Assembly (NCBI RefSeq): GCF_030316855.1
Contig: NZ_JASZYR010000007.1
Span: forward strand, 177,667-241,666
Reading direction: 5' to 3'
Origin: Variovorax sp. J22P240
GTDB taxonomy: Bacteria; Pseudomonadota; Gammaproteobacteria; Burkholderiales; Burkholderiaceae_C
DNA: 64,000 bases
The notes under the pieces were generated by a model that saw only the letters and a program-made list of their open reading frames with translations, did not search any database and was not told the DNA's origin. The translations under genes and the position numbers were made by a program. Shown in pieces: positions 25,699-34,191 of the stretch (positions are counted from its first letter, which is position 1; every line of letters starts with the position of its first letter).

Positions 25699-26326
25699 CT
25701 ACGCGTCAAGCGCCTGCAAGATGGCGTCCAGCATCGTCTCGGAGGGCGTTGCGCCCGAGAATGCCAACGACTCGTCGACCACAAAGAATGGCACTCCATG
25801 AAGAGGATAGCGGGCGCCCGCCGGGTTCGTTCTGTCGGCGCGGAATCCATCGCCCCCAGGGCTGCTGCAGCCGTCTCGCTTTCATCCGCATTCCAGAGCA
25901 AGACGTTCAAGCACGGAGCAATTGCCGATGTCCTTGCCCTCGAGGAAGTAGGCCGTGAAGATGCGATCGACTAGCTTCGCCTGCTGAGTCTTGTTGGTGC
26001 GCTCTATTAACGCGTGAGCCTTGGCCGTGTTCGGTAAGACCTGGATTCGATCAAAGGCAAACTGGACTCCCGCAGCGTTGCCGACCTGCTGCACTTGGGC
26101 GCGGCGCCTGATGATGGCTTCGCATGACGTGCCACATAGAAGGCTCGATAAGGCACGCCGCCTTCTGGGGTGTCGGGAAGCAAGGCATGCGACCGCCAGA
26201 AGACATCGAGACACACGTCCTGCCGCAGTTCGGCAAGTTTGCGCGCAGCGGCGTCCAAATGCCGCTTGCCGATGAGGCACCACGGCAGACGAAATCGAAG
26301 AAGACCTCGATTGTCAGAGTTCGTAT
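25699..26326 (-). pseudogene. DsbA-family (FrnE-like) oxidoreductase, inactivated
   Basis: Reverse-strand frames together rebuild a DsbA-like protein: RTLTIEVFFDFVC, then after a frame change WCLIGKRHLDAAARKLAELR, then QVQQVGNAAGVQFAFDRIQV, AHALIERTNKTQQAKLVDRI, FTAYFLEGKDIGN, and finally GVPFFVVDESLAFSG with ATPSETMLDAILQALDA ending at TAG 25699-25701. The CPWC redox motif has lost one base (TGCC-GTGGTGC), the start codon position reads ATA (26324-26326) behind a good AAGGAG site, and at least two more frame changes follow. FrnE-like proteins are thioredoxin-fold disulfide oxidoreductases. Clearly a recent pseudogene, since most of the sequence is still recognisable. Confidence 0.8.
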
Positions 26327-26631
26327 CGCACCCACTCCTTCCGCGCTCTTCGGTACAGCCATCGATGCAGGCAATTTCATGAACCAAGTCCCCATGAGTC
26401 AGCGGCCGTCGTACGACCCGGCCAATCCAGCGATCGCGCCGCCGCTGCAAATCTACCGACCGATCGCAGGTGCCCCCCCGTCAAGGAGGGGGCGCCCGGG
26501 TGTTCCTCGCGCCAAAATTCAGTGCCATCGTGAGCGTCGATCGCCAATCCCAGACAAGGAGTGCACGCTCGCGAGCACTTTCTGCTTTTGATTTCAGCTA
26601 TGCGCAAGCCGTCCCCAACCGCCACCAAGCC

Positions 26632-26853
26632 ATGAGCATTCCACCGCGTGAATGGTGGGTATTCGTACACGCTTGCGATGTTGGATACATCGGGACCGTG
26701 AAGGAATCCACCGAGGAACTCGCTCGTCTTGCGGCACTGTCGAAGTACTCCAGGAAGGGTGAGCGCGCCAGGCTGTCCAAGGGCCGACAAATGCGGCGCC
26801 CTGAGATCATGCACATCTATGAAGATGATGACTTTGATGTGAGGCCCGAATGA
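26632..26853 (+). CDS. Small hypothetical protein
   Basis: 73 residues from ATG 26632 (MSIPPREWWVFVHACDVGYI). Composition is that of a folded soluble protein: an aromatic N-terminal strand, a helix with charged and Leu residues (KESTEELARLAALSKYSRKG) and a C-terminal acidic IYEDDDFDVRPE. I do not recognise a family. The open frame extends upstream to 26470, but that part has intergenic-like composition. No signal peptide. The 305 bases before it, up to the DsbA pseudogene, show nothing recognisable. Moderate support, from composition only. Confidence 0.5.
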   Translation: MSIPPREWWVFVHACDVGYIGTVKESTEELARLAALSKYSRKGERARLSKGRQMRRPEIMHIYEDDDFDVRPE

Positions 26854-27289
26854 ACGCGCCCGCCCATTAGCCTCTGTCTTCGCCGCGCTGGGCTGATACG
26901 GCCCCCTATCAAGTTCCGCGTGCGACACCTCCACTTGGCGGGGGCGTGTTCGAGCTCCATTCAACCCAGTACCGCAATCCCATGCAGCTGCCTGCCGGCG
27001 CTGTACGCGTGGTCGGCAGATCGCCCAGAAGATCGGCCAGCAGCTCTCCCGCATGGTGCGTAGCCGCGGCGACGCGCCTTGCGCGCACGCAACTAACGCC
27101 AACGTGAAATAGTGCACGTAGTACTTTGGTCGACTACTCCCGTGTGCGACCGAAAGGGTCGGTAAAATTCATGCTGTGGTGCAGCGAGAACGCAGCGCCC
27201 TCAACCCTTCAAGGACGTACACCGATGAATCCAACAGCCCGCGCTACACAGCCAAAGTGACGGCTTCCAGCGACGACCAGGCGAAGCCC
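26854..27289. other. Intergenic region, no gene seen
   Basis: 436 bases between two small unknown genes. A reverse frame from 27117 is open across it into 26377 but has no recognisable similarity and cysteine/arginine-rich antisense-like composition. The forward frame of the next gene is open back to GTG 27176. Confidence 0.4.
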
Positions 27290-27619
27290 ATGCGGATCAC
27301 GCCCCCGGTCACTGATTACCGTGCGCCGACGCCGAGAGACCTCCAGGAGCTCAAGGAGCACTTTGGTCTCACGGCATACGAGATGGCGCGCCTGTTTGCA
27401 GTGCAGCCCGAACAGTGGCGAAAGCACACGGGCGGACAGACTCCGCGCGAGATCAGTACGACGCGAGCGTTCTTCATGGCGGCATTCCAGGTGCTCAGCG
27501 ATGAAGAGATCGAGCGCGTGGTGGCGTACATGGCGAGCTTCGGCGCGCGCTGGAACATGGACGCCGAGCCACCGCCGCGGCCCGAGCCGCGCTACCGCCA
27601 GCGCAACGAAGCCTCCTGA
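27290..27619 (+). CDS. Small HTH-like protein of unknown function
   Basis: 109 residues from ATG 27290 (MRITPPVTDYRAPTPRDLQE). The frame is open upstream to GTG 27176, so up to 38 further residues are possible. Residues about 20-50 (LKEHFGLTAYEMARLFAVQPEQWRKHTGG) have the spacing of an XRE-like helix-turn-helix, as in small CopG/Cro-like regulators, followed by a helical part (RAFFMAAFQVLSDEEIERVV) and a Pro/Arg-rich tail. No partner toxin gene is adjacent. Could be a DNA-binding regulator; this is inferred from helix pattern only. Confidence 0.6.
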   Translation: MRITPPVTDYRAPTPRDLQELKEHFGLTAYEMARLFAVQPEQWRKHTGGQTPREISTTRAFFMAAFQVLSDEEIERVVAYMASFGARWNMDAEPPPRPEPRYRQRNEAS

Positions 27620-27936
27620 GGCTTGAGCCCCGGCAGGGGCACCACGACAGACACCGACGCATGCACCACAGCTGAGTGCATGCGTGGGCGATGTTGCCCG
27701 TTCTTGGACAAATTTGAACCGTGAAACCCGCGACTCTCGCCGCGATTGCTTGCGTGCGCCTATGGCTGCCGAAGGACCGCACCCATGACCGATTCGTGAA
27801 CGAGTGCCGCTTCCCAGCTAGCGCGTGGTGGCCCGTGCGCTGGCCGGCGCGATCCCTTCGCCCATTCTCAAGCCGTCTTACTACTTTTTGATTCCCTGGA
27901 GTTTTTCTTTTGCCCGCCCCGATTCATTGGCAACCG
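27620..27936. other. Intergenic region, no gene seen
   Basis: 317 bases with direct repetition of the 9-mer GCATGCACC/GTGCATGCG type near 27658-27685 (a short inverted pair) and a T-rich stretch at 27888-27912. It may hold the promoter of the small gene that follows. No RNA gene recognised. Confidence 0.35.
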
Positions 27937-28152
27937 ATGCCGCATCCGACGATCCCTAGCGCGTTCTGCCTGGAGCGTTATCCCCATGCTGACCGCATCG
28001 AGCGGCTCTCCAACCGGCTGAGCACCAGCCCGGCCGTCGAGGCCTTCGCCTCGCGCAAGCAGGCCGTGGACACCGCCGAGTTCCTGAACGCGCGCCGCCG
28101 CAGCTTTCACCCCACCGAAGAAATCCACGAACTGGACTTCGCCGACTGCTAA
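27937..28152 (+). CDS. Small hypothetical protein
   Basis: 71 residues from ATG 27937 (MPHPTIPSAFCLERYPHADR); a TTG at 27910 would add nine residues. The sequence is hydrophilic and mostly helical (ERLSNRLSTSPAVEAFASRK, VDTAEFLNARRRSFHPTEEI) with an acidic end. GC-rich third positions, as in neighbouring genes, support coding. Not recognised. It ends 94 bases before the lipoprotein gene on the same strand. Confidence 0.4.
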   Translation: MPHPTIPSAFCLERYPHADRIERLSNRLSTSPAVEAFASRKQAVDTAEFLNARRRSFHPTEEIHELDFADC

Positions 28153-28246
28153 CGACGAAGGCTCACGGCTCTAGCCGATCCTGGCGCGCGCGAGCGTGCC
28201 CGTGTCGGTTTGCTCCGGCGGGCTTTTCCCCGGGCTTCCCAAAACG

Positions 28247-29239
28247 ATGAACATGCAAACTACAAAACCTCTCCTGGCGACGGCGCTCCTGCTGTCGCTC
28301 GCGGCCTGCGGCGGTGGTGGTGGTGGAGGCGGTGGCGCCTTCCCGATCGCGGCAGCGCCTGCTCCTGCTGCTGCCCCTGTGGCCCAAGCGCCCGCGCCGA
28401 CTCCCGTGCTGACCGACGAGCTGCCGCCGCCGCCACCCGCACCCGACGATGGCGTCTCGCCGCCTGCACCGGCACCCGCACCTGCGCCGGTCGAGCCGCC
28501 TGCGCCGCCGGTACCCAAGACGTGGAAGGATGCCGACTGCTCGCGCACCGGCCTGACCCTGACGGCCTGCTCGGTGGACTTCTCCGACAACAACTCCACC
28601 GTGACGGTCGTCAGCGAGGGCGGTGTCGTCGACGCGGTGCAGCTCGAATCGATCGCCAAGGCAAAGGCCACCAGCCGCAGCTTGAACAACGGTGTGTTTG
28701 GCAACAAGGCCGTCTACGGCATCTCGTTCCTGCACAAGCTCGCGCTGGCCGACTACCCGGGCATCGCCTTCGAGGCGAAGCTCAACACCTCGGCGCGCGG
28801 CGACACCACCATCGAGGATGACCTGTACGTCACCACGACCGTGAGCCCGAACTGCGATGGCTTGAGCTACATCAACCTCGTCACGCTGATCCGCGACATG
28901 GAGCCGCAACCCACCGCCGACGGCTACTTCCGCTACTCGGTGAAGCCGGGCGAGGCTAAGTGGTATCGCACGGGCGCCAACACCTACCCGGTGTCGGGCG
29001 GCCCGGTGCTGCTGAACGGCGTGCTCAACCAGTTGCAGCCGCATGGCCCGGCGATGGCCCTGGACGCGTTCCTGGGCGCCTTCCCGAAGGCCTGCATCTG
29101 GAACTTCCAGAACCCGACCACGCAGGTTCCTGGCGGCATCACGCCCGCGCTGGACTTCAACCTGGGCGACTCGGAAACGGTCACCAACAAGAAGGCCTGG
29201 GTGAAGTCGATCGTGATCGGCGACAAGGTCGTGTTCTAA
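28247..29239 (+). CDS. Lipoprotein with poly-Gly and Pro/Ala-rich linker
   Basis: 330 residues from ATG 28247. The signal peptide MNMQTTKPLLATALLLSLAA is followed by lipidated Cys21 (lipobox SLAAC) and a run of nine glycines. A Pro/Ala-rich spacer up to about residue 85 (PPPPPAPDDGVSPPAPAPA) leads to a globular domain of about 240 residues with two or three cysteines and no motif I recognise (SRSLNNGVFGNKAVYGISFL, LINLVTLIRDM-like segments). It is probably an outer-membrane or surface-exposed lipoprotein. A good intrinsic terminator follows the stop. Function unknown. Confidence 0.8.
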   Translation: MNMQTTKPLLATALLLSLAACGGGGGGGGGAFPIAAAPAPAAAPVAQAPAPTPVLTDELPPPPPAPDDGVSPPAPAPAPAPVEPPAPPVPKTWKDADCSRTGLTLTACSVDFSDNNSTVTVVSEGGVVDAVQLESIAKAKATSRSLNNGVFGNKAVYGISFLHKLALADYPGIAFEAKLNTSARGDTTIEDDLYVTTTVSPNCDGLSYINLVTLIRDMEPQPTADGYFRYSVKPGEAKWYRTGANTYPVSGGPVLLNGVLNQLQPHGPAMALDAFLGAFPKACIWNFQNPTTQVPGGITPALDFNLGDSETVTNKKAWVKSIVIGDKVVF

Positions 29240-29256
29240 AGCCCTGGTGCTTTCCG

Positions 29257-29293
29257 AAGGCCGCCCGCGCGTCACAGCCTGGCGGCTTTTTTT
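29257..29293 (+). terminator. Intrinsic terminator after lipoprotein gene
   Basis: GCCGCC (29260-29265) pairs with GGCGGC (29281-29286) and is followed directly by seven T residues. It starts about 20 bases after the TAA stop. Confidence 0.75.
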
Positions 29294-29504
29294 CGTCCAT
29301 TCCTTTTCGCGGCGTCTCGCGGGACTGCTCCGCAAGCTCGTGTCCATGCTGTGTTGACCCCGCCAAACGGACTGATGCCGGTTGCCCGCCTCGTGCTGCG
29401 AATGGCGGCAGGATAAGCGGTGGGGCCGTTTGACTGCCAGTGAGAAGGGAACGCTCCACCCCCGCGTGCCCACAGCGTTTTCACCGGCGTCGAGACCCGC
29501 ATTC

Positions 29505-30818
29505 TCAAGTCCGCATGACCCCCGCAACTGCAATGACCCGCGCCACCAATGCCGGGCGCAGCAATGCCGTCGGCGGGTCGAGCAGGCGCGCAACGCGCAA
29601 GAAGGCCTCGGCGATGTGACGGTCGCGATGACCGGCGCGAAGCACGTGCTGCACCCAGCGCCAGCGCAGACGCTGCGGCATGCTTCCATGGGGGCCACCC
29701 GGCGCCAATTGCCGGTCATTGCCGACGGTGATGGTCCACGGGGCTTCGATCACCCCCGCGGCGGCGTTGAAGTAGCGCTCTTCGAGTCCTTTGATGCCAG
29801 CCTCCAGGCAGCACTTCAAGGCCTGCGCCTCGAGCGCTGCCACACTCATGCCTTGCCCGTAGACCGGGCTGAAACTGGCCAGTGCGTCGCCGATCACCAA
29901 CAGCCCGGCGGGGCGGCGCGCCATTCGCCCATAGCTCACGCGCACGTTGGCCGGAAAAGCGTAGGTGTGAATCGCATCGAGCGGCTCGGCGCCTTCGATC
30001 AGCACCGCTGCGTCGGATGCCGGCAAACTGCGTGCGAAGGCGAGAAAGCCCGCGTCGTCGGCTGGCGGCTGGTCGCCAAAGTACCCGATCAACGTGACGA
30101 TCCAGCGCTCGCCCTCCTGAGCCAGAACGCCGCAAGCGCGCGGAAGTGCCGGTGTCGGCGAGACGCTGAGGAAGCTGCGCCCGCCCAGTTCGCCGGGCGT
30201 GCGGCGAAAGTGCCGCGTTGCGTAACGCATGCCGACCTCGACGCGCTGGATGGGGGGCGCTGCATAACCGCATGCCGTCAGCCACGCCGGCATGCGTGAG
30301 CCGCGACCGCTGGCGTCGACAACCAGCTCGCAGCAATACTCCGCCGTGCCACCGCCATCGAGACGCGTGATTCGCATGCCCTCCACCCGTCCACGAACAA
30401 GCTGCGGCGGCTCGGCCTGACAGTTCTCGTGCAGCGTTACGTTTGGAAGCGCCAACACGCGCTGCCGGACCTCTGCTTCCAGCAGGCCGCGGCTGGAGTA
30501 GAGACTGCCTTGGCGAGCGTCCGCTTCGAGGTAGCCGCCGGCGGTGAAGAAGGCGCCGCCGCCCACCGCAGCGCCGGCCTCCGCCAATTCTTCGGTGAGT
30601 CCCGGAAACATCCCTTCCAGTACGCGCTGGCCACTGGCCAGCAGCGCATGGGCATGCCGGCCCTGCGGCACGCCCTTGCGCGGCAGTGGAGGCTGGTCGC
30701 GGACGGCATCGCGCTCGATCAACAACACCTCGCGCGCATGCGCGGCGAGCACCCACGCGGCGAGCAAGCCCGCCATGCTTGCGCCTGCCACGGCAACCGT
30801 GCCAAATGCGGGCTTCAT
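29505..30818 (-). CDS. FAD-dependent monooxygenase/halogenase-like oxidoreductase
   Basis: 437 residues from ATG 30818, with GAGG 6 bases upstream; a GTG at 30830 that overlaps the Bug stop is an alternative start. N-terminal dinucleotide-binding fold VAVAGASMAGLLAAWVLAAH (residues 8-27), GRGS and the DASGRGSRMPAWL block in the middle, and the second FAD motif VIGDALASFSPVYGQGMSVA near residue 320. This is the layout of group A flavin hydroxylases related to UbiH/tryptophan halogenases. The second helix ligand KGVPQGRHAHALL is typical of the related uncharacterised family. It shares a transcript with the Bug gene upstream, so it may hydroxylate the imported compound. Confidence 0.85.
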   Translation of the reverse strand: MKPAFGTVAVAGASMAGLLAAWVLAAHAREVLLIERDAVRDQPPLPRKGVPQGRHAHALLASGQRVLEGMFPGLTEELAEAGAAVGGGAFFTAGGYLEADARQGSLYSSRGLLEAEVRQRVLALPNVTLHENCQAEPPQLVRGRVEGMRITRLDGGGTAEYCCELVVDASGRGSRMPAWLTACGYAAPPIQRVEVGMRYATRHFRRTPGELGGRSFLSVSPTPALPRACGVLAQEGERWIVTLIGYFGDQPPADDAGFLAFARSLPASDAAVLIEGAEPLDAIHTYAFPANVRVSYGRMARRPAGLLVIGDALASFSPVYGQGMSVAALEAQALKCCLEAGIKGLEERYFNAAAGVIEAPWTITVGNDRQLAPGGPHGSMPQRLRWRWVQHVLRAGHRDRHIAEAFLRVARLLDPPTALLRPALVARVIAVAGVMRT

Positions 30819-30826
30819 TACGCGCC

Positions 30827-31813
30827 TCACTGCGGCAGGACGCCGAGTTCCCGGATCAACGCGGGGACCACGGCGAGGTCGGAATCAATCAACGCTTGCG
30901 CTTGCGCGGGCCCTGCGGCGCGTGCGGATTCGAAGCCTGCCGACAGGAGTACCGTGCGCGTGTTCTCGTGCGCGACGGCCGCGGCCAGTTCGAACTCCAG
31001 TTGCGTCAACAATCCCTGCGGCACGCTGGACCGGGCCATGAACGCAGCCCATTGGCGCAGGCGGAACGCGGGTTCCGGGTAACCTGATTCCAGCAGGGTC
31101 GGAACGCCTGGCATGGCGACGCTGCGCGCCTCGCCAGTGACGGCCAGCGCTCGCAACCGGCCGCCCGCGACGAGCGGCGCAACGCTCGGGGGCACGCCGA
31201 ATCCGGCGTTGATCTGTGCGCCCATCAGGTCCTGCAGCATCGGTGCCAGCCCGCGGTAGGGCACATGGACCGCGCGCAGACCAAGTCGGCGCATCAGCGC
31301 CTCGCCGACGATGTGCGCATGGCTGCCCTCGCCCCAGGAGCCATACGCAATGGTTCGCGCGCTGGCCCATGCCGTGAATGCGACGAGGTCATCCGCCGGC
31401 AGATGCACTGGCACCGCCAGCACAAGCGGCACCGGACCGACTTGCGCTAGGGGCTTGAAGTCGCGCCGCGCGTCGTATCGCAGGTTGCGAAACAGCGCCG
31501 TGTTATTCACCAGGATGTCACTGGTGGCAAAGAGCAGGGTGTGGCCATCTGGCGCGGACTGCAGCACTGCCTCGGCGCCCAGCGTTCCGGAGGCGCCGCT
31601 GCGATGCTCGACGAGCAATGGTTGGCCGGTCTGTGCCTGCCAGCGCATCGCCACTGCGCGCAGCACCACATCGCCGGGGCTACCGGGCGGGTAGGGCAAC
31701 ACCACGCGAAGCGGCCTTTGGTGCAGCGTGTTGGCGCTGCCCGCACGCGGCAACAGGGCCAGTGCGGCGAGTGCGCCCATCGCGCGGCGGCGTGAGGGGA
31801 ATGCGGGCTTCAT
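30827..31813 (-). CDS. Bug-family (TctC-like) periplasmic substrate-binding protein
   Basis: 328 residues from ATG 31813, with GGGAGATCGCC upstream. The N-terminus SRRRAMGALAALALLPRAGSA is a twin-arginine-like signal. Mature blocks: RPLRVVLPYPPGSPGDVVLR, EHRSGASGTLGAEAVLQSAP, GHTLLFATSDILVNNTALFR and VPYRGLAPMLQDLMGAQI. The end (RELGVLPQ) is shorter than usual. Same strand as the STAND regulator upstream and the monooxygenase downstream (overlap with the possible GTG). Three 11-bp-period GATGAA-type repeats lie in its upstream gap. Confidence 0.9.
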   Translation of the reverse strand: MKPAFPSRRRAMGALAALALLPRAGSANTLHQRPLRVVLPYPPGSPGDVVLRAVAMRWQAQTGQPLLVEHRSGASGTLGAEAVLQSAPDGHTLLFATSDILVNNTALFRNLRYDARRDFKPLAQVGPVPLVLAVPVHLPADDLVAFTAWASARTIAYGSWGEGSHAHIVGEALMRRLGLRAVHVPYRGLAPMLQDLMGAQINAGFGVPPSVAPLVAGGRLRALAVTGEARSVAMPGVPTLLESGYPEPAFRLRQWAAFMARSSVPQGLLTQLEFELAAAVAHENTRTVLLSAGFESARAAGPAQAQALIDSDLAVVPALIRELGVLPQ

Positions 31814-31871
31814 GGCGATCTCCCGTCGTTGTCGACGAGACAAGGCTACGTGCGGTCGTCAGCGCCGGCCA

Positions 31872-31899
31872 GATGAAGCGCGGTTGAATCGCTGATGAA
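31872..31899. promoter_or_regulatory. Three direct repeats with 11-bp period (GATGAA, GTTGAA, GATGAA)
   Basis: GATGAA at 31872, GTTGAA at 31883 and GATGAA at 31894 lie at regular 11-base steps in the 90-base gap between the STAND regulator stop and the Bug start. Regular helical spacing suggests a protein-binding array upstream of the Bug-monooxygenase transcript. Chance is not excluded for such short units. Confidence 0.35.
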
Positions 31900-31903
31900 A
31901 TCC

Positions 31904-33907
31904 TCAGGGGGTCCTGAGCATGGCCGCCACCCGCTCGATGCCCTGCTGAAGCCGGTACCGATAGGTCGCAAAGGGAACGCCGAGTTCGGCCGCTGCCTGT
32001 TCCTGCTTGAACGCGGGCTCGATGTAGGTCCGCCATAGCGCATCTCGAAACCTCACATCGCGCGGCTGTGCGCCCAGGCGTTGCACCGCCTCGCGCAGGC
32101 GCTCGTGGAGCGCCACCCCCGTGAGGCCCAGCTCAGCCGCAAGCGGGCCGCGCTGCAGAGCCGCGTCGTCGTTGAGATCGCGCAGCGCCTGGCGCACGGC
32201 GTCGATGAAGTCAGCTTCTGCCAACGCGCCTGGCGCGCGTGCGGCGGGCGCGCTCGCAAACGGCATGGGTGTGTAGTCGCCCGCAGTCCAACGCTCGGGG
32301 GGCTCGAACCGCCAGTCATGGACGAAGGCGCCGAAGCAATGCTCGCCCGCGCGGAAATCCGCTGCTGGACAACGCGAGAAATTGACGCCGGCGAAATGAG
32401 GCTGCCAGAAGATCGGGTCTGCCATGTAGACGACGCTCCAAGCGGCCTCCGGATGCGTGATCAGGTGCGAGACCACGTGCATGGCGGTGAGATTGATGGC
32501 GGCGCTCACAGCCTGGTACGCCTGCGCGTGCATCCAGTAGCGCAGCAATACCAGTTGGTCTTCGCCGGCCAGCGGCCGCTCGCTGTCGACGAATGCCCAG
32601 GCTGCCCGGACGGCCGGGTCTGCACGATCCAAGGCCGGCGTGTCGGCCGCGAACCGCAGCATCAGCAGGAAGCCGTCGCAGCCGCCCTGAGCGTTCCAGA
32701 ACAGTCGAAAGCCATCGCGCTGGCGTTGCCACCAGTGCCGCAGCCACGCCAGCGACGCATCGCCCTCGTGGCACGCCACCAAGGCCTCGATGCCGAGGAG
32801 GTCCGCATCGCGGGCCGGCTCGACGCGGTGCTGCCCAAGCGCCTCCCAGTCGAAGAAGGGCTGCTTGAACGGCTGGTGACGCTGCACGTAGAGCACCTCG
32901 GCCTGTTGATGCAACCTGTCGCTGCCCGTGCTGGCGGCGATGCATTCGTAGCAGTGGCGGTTGATGGCGCGGCGCAGCGCCTCGCTGCCCGCCGCGTCGC
33001 GCCAAAGTGCATCAGCGACCAGTACCTCGCGCACCAGGTCGTGCGGCACCAATCCGTGCGGACCGGCCCGCATAAAGGACAGTCCGCGCAGCCATTCAAA
33101 AAGCGGGCTTGCAGCGTCGGGGCCGATGACCGCGGACAGCATTGGCAGCGTGGTGTGGCGCGCAAAGGCAGCCACGCGAAGCGCGTCGCGCTGGCGCCCG
33201 GTTGCCGCGTCGCGCGTGAAGCGCTGAACCAAGGCCTGCACGACTTCGCCTTCCGCGGGCACCACCGAGGCCGGGGCACCTGGATGCACCAGCAGGTCGG
33301 CCAGCAGCGCCAGCGCGAGCGGATTTCCACGGGCAAAAGCGAGGGCTTCGTCATGCAATGCGATGTCGACACCACGCGCCGTCAGCAAGGAGCGGGCGCT
33401 GGATTCGTCCAGCGGCTCCAGCCGCGTGACCTGCATCAACGCTGCCCACCGGGAATCGGTGCGCCAGTCGGCAGCAGGCGCCTGGCGGCCCGCGCACACG
33501 ACGAGCCAATGCCCCGGCAACGCGAGAAGGAACGCATCTCGCAACCAGGCGAGCAAAGGTTCCAGCCGCTCGGCGGTATCGATGAAAAGCACACCGGGAT
33601 CGTCCCCCGCCGGGCCGCGCGGATCGTCAAGTCCAAGTGCCGTGACAAAGGCCGCCTGCTGCGGCTCGATCAACGCCGCATCAAGCCAAACCGTGCGTCG
33701 TCCGAACGCAGCGGCATGGTCGCGCAACTGGATCAGAAGCGTGCTCTTGCCGATGCCGCCCGGACCGTGCAACCACAGCAATGCCTGTGGCGGCAGGGCT
33801 GCCTGCAGCAGGCTCTCGAACTGCCGGATCTCGCCCTCGCGGCCAACGAAGGAGCGCGCGGCGGCACTGACCAGCCGCTCGCCGATGGAGCCCGCTGCAC
33901 TTTGCAT
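31904..33907 (-). CDS. STAND-type AAA ATPase regulator
   Basis: 667 residues. Residues 20-130 are an NTPase start with FVGREGEIRQFESLL, P-loop GPGGIGKST (48-56) and Walker B VLFIDTAERL (106-115); a helical middle follows. The C-terminal 90 residues (DVRFRDALWRTYIEPAFKQE, AAAELGVPFATYRYRLQQGI) look like a sigma-region-4-type DNA-binding helical unit. No transmembrane segments. Members are signal-responsive switch ATPases. The gene leads the leftward group regulator, Bug, monooxygenase, so local control is likely. The antisense frame that covers almost the whole gene is not considered coding. Confidence 0.8.
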   Translation of the reverse strand: MQSAAGSIGERLVSAAARSFVGREGEIRQFESLLQAALPPQALLWLHGPGGIGKSTLLIQLRDHAAAFGRRTVWLDAALIEPQQAAFVTALGLDDPRGPAGDDPGVLFIDTAERLEPLLAWLRDAFLLALPGHWLVVCAGRQAPAADWRTDSRWAALMQVTRLEPLDESSARSLLTARGVDIALHDEALAFARGNPLALALLADLLVHPGAPASVVPAEGEVVQALVQRFTRDAATGRQRDALRVAAFARHTTLPMLSAVIGPDAASPLFEWLRGLSFMRAGPHGLVPHDLVREVLVADALWRDAAGSEALRRAINRHCYECIAASTGSDRLHQQAEVLYVQRHQPFKQPFFDWEALGQHRVEPARDADLLGIEALVACHEGDASLAWLRHWWQRQRDGFRLFWNAQGGCDGFLLMLRFAADTPALDRADPAVRAAWAFVDSERPLAGEDQLVLLRYWMHAQAYQAVSAAINLTAMHVVSHLITHPEAAWSVVYMADPIFWQPHFAGVNFSRCPAADFRAGEHCFGAFVHDWRFEPPERWTAGDYTPMPFASAPAARAPGALAEADFIDAVRQALRDLNDDAALQRGPLAAELGLTGVALHERLREAVQRLGAQPRDVRFRDALWRTYIEPAFKQEQAAAELGVPFATYRYRLQQGIERVAAMLRTP

Positions 33908-34191
33908 CCCGCTATCGTAGCCATGCGGTGAGCGATGCGGCGCAAGACCGCGTTGTCGACGTCGAGCCGGTCGGGTACGTCGAAGGGGGCCCGGCCCGCA
34001 CGGAATCCGTCGTCGACGGTTCAGGGCCCGTCATACAGCAAAAGCCCGGGAATGCCCAAGACCACTCCATTGATCGCCGTCCGGCAGGAGTGCAGCGACA
34101 GCGGCCCTTCAGGAAGGCAAGCACGGAAGACCGCTAGCCAGCGCTCTGCAGACATTCCTTTGCCGGGCACGCGAAGGCCACGTCCATCGGT

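Noticed and set aside
26377..27117. 246-codon reverse open frame
   Set aside because: No similarity recognised, no ribosome site, and it runs over a better supported small forward gene.
28310..28340. GGT/GGC tandem triplets considered as a microsatellite
   Set aside because: They encode the poly-Gly run after the lipobox; described with the lipoprotein rather than as a separate repeat.
28163..29719. 518-codon reverse open frame over the lipoprotein gene
   Set aside because: Caused by the GC-rich Gly/Pro repeat coding; the forward lipoprotein has a signal peptide, lipobox and terminator.
32081..33931. 616-codon forward open frame opposite the STAND ATPase
   Set aside because: The reverse frame has P-loop and Walker B motifs; the forward product is low-complexity and His/Arg-rich.
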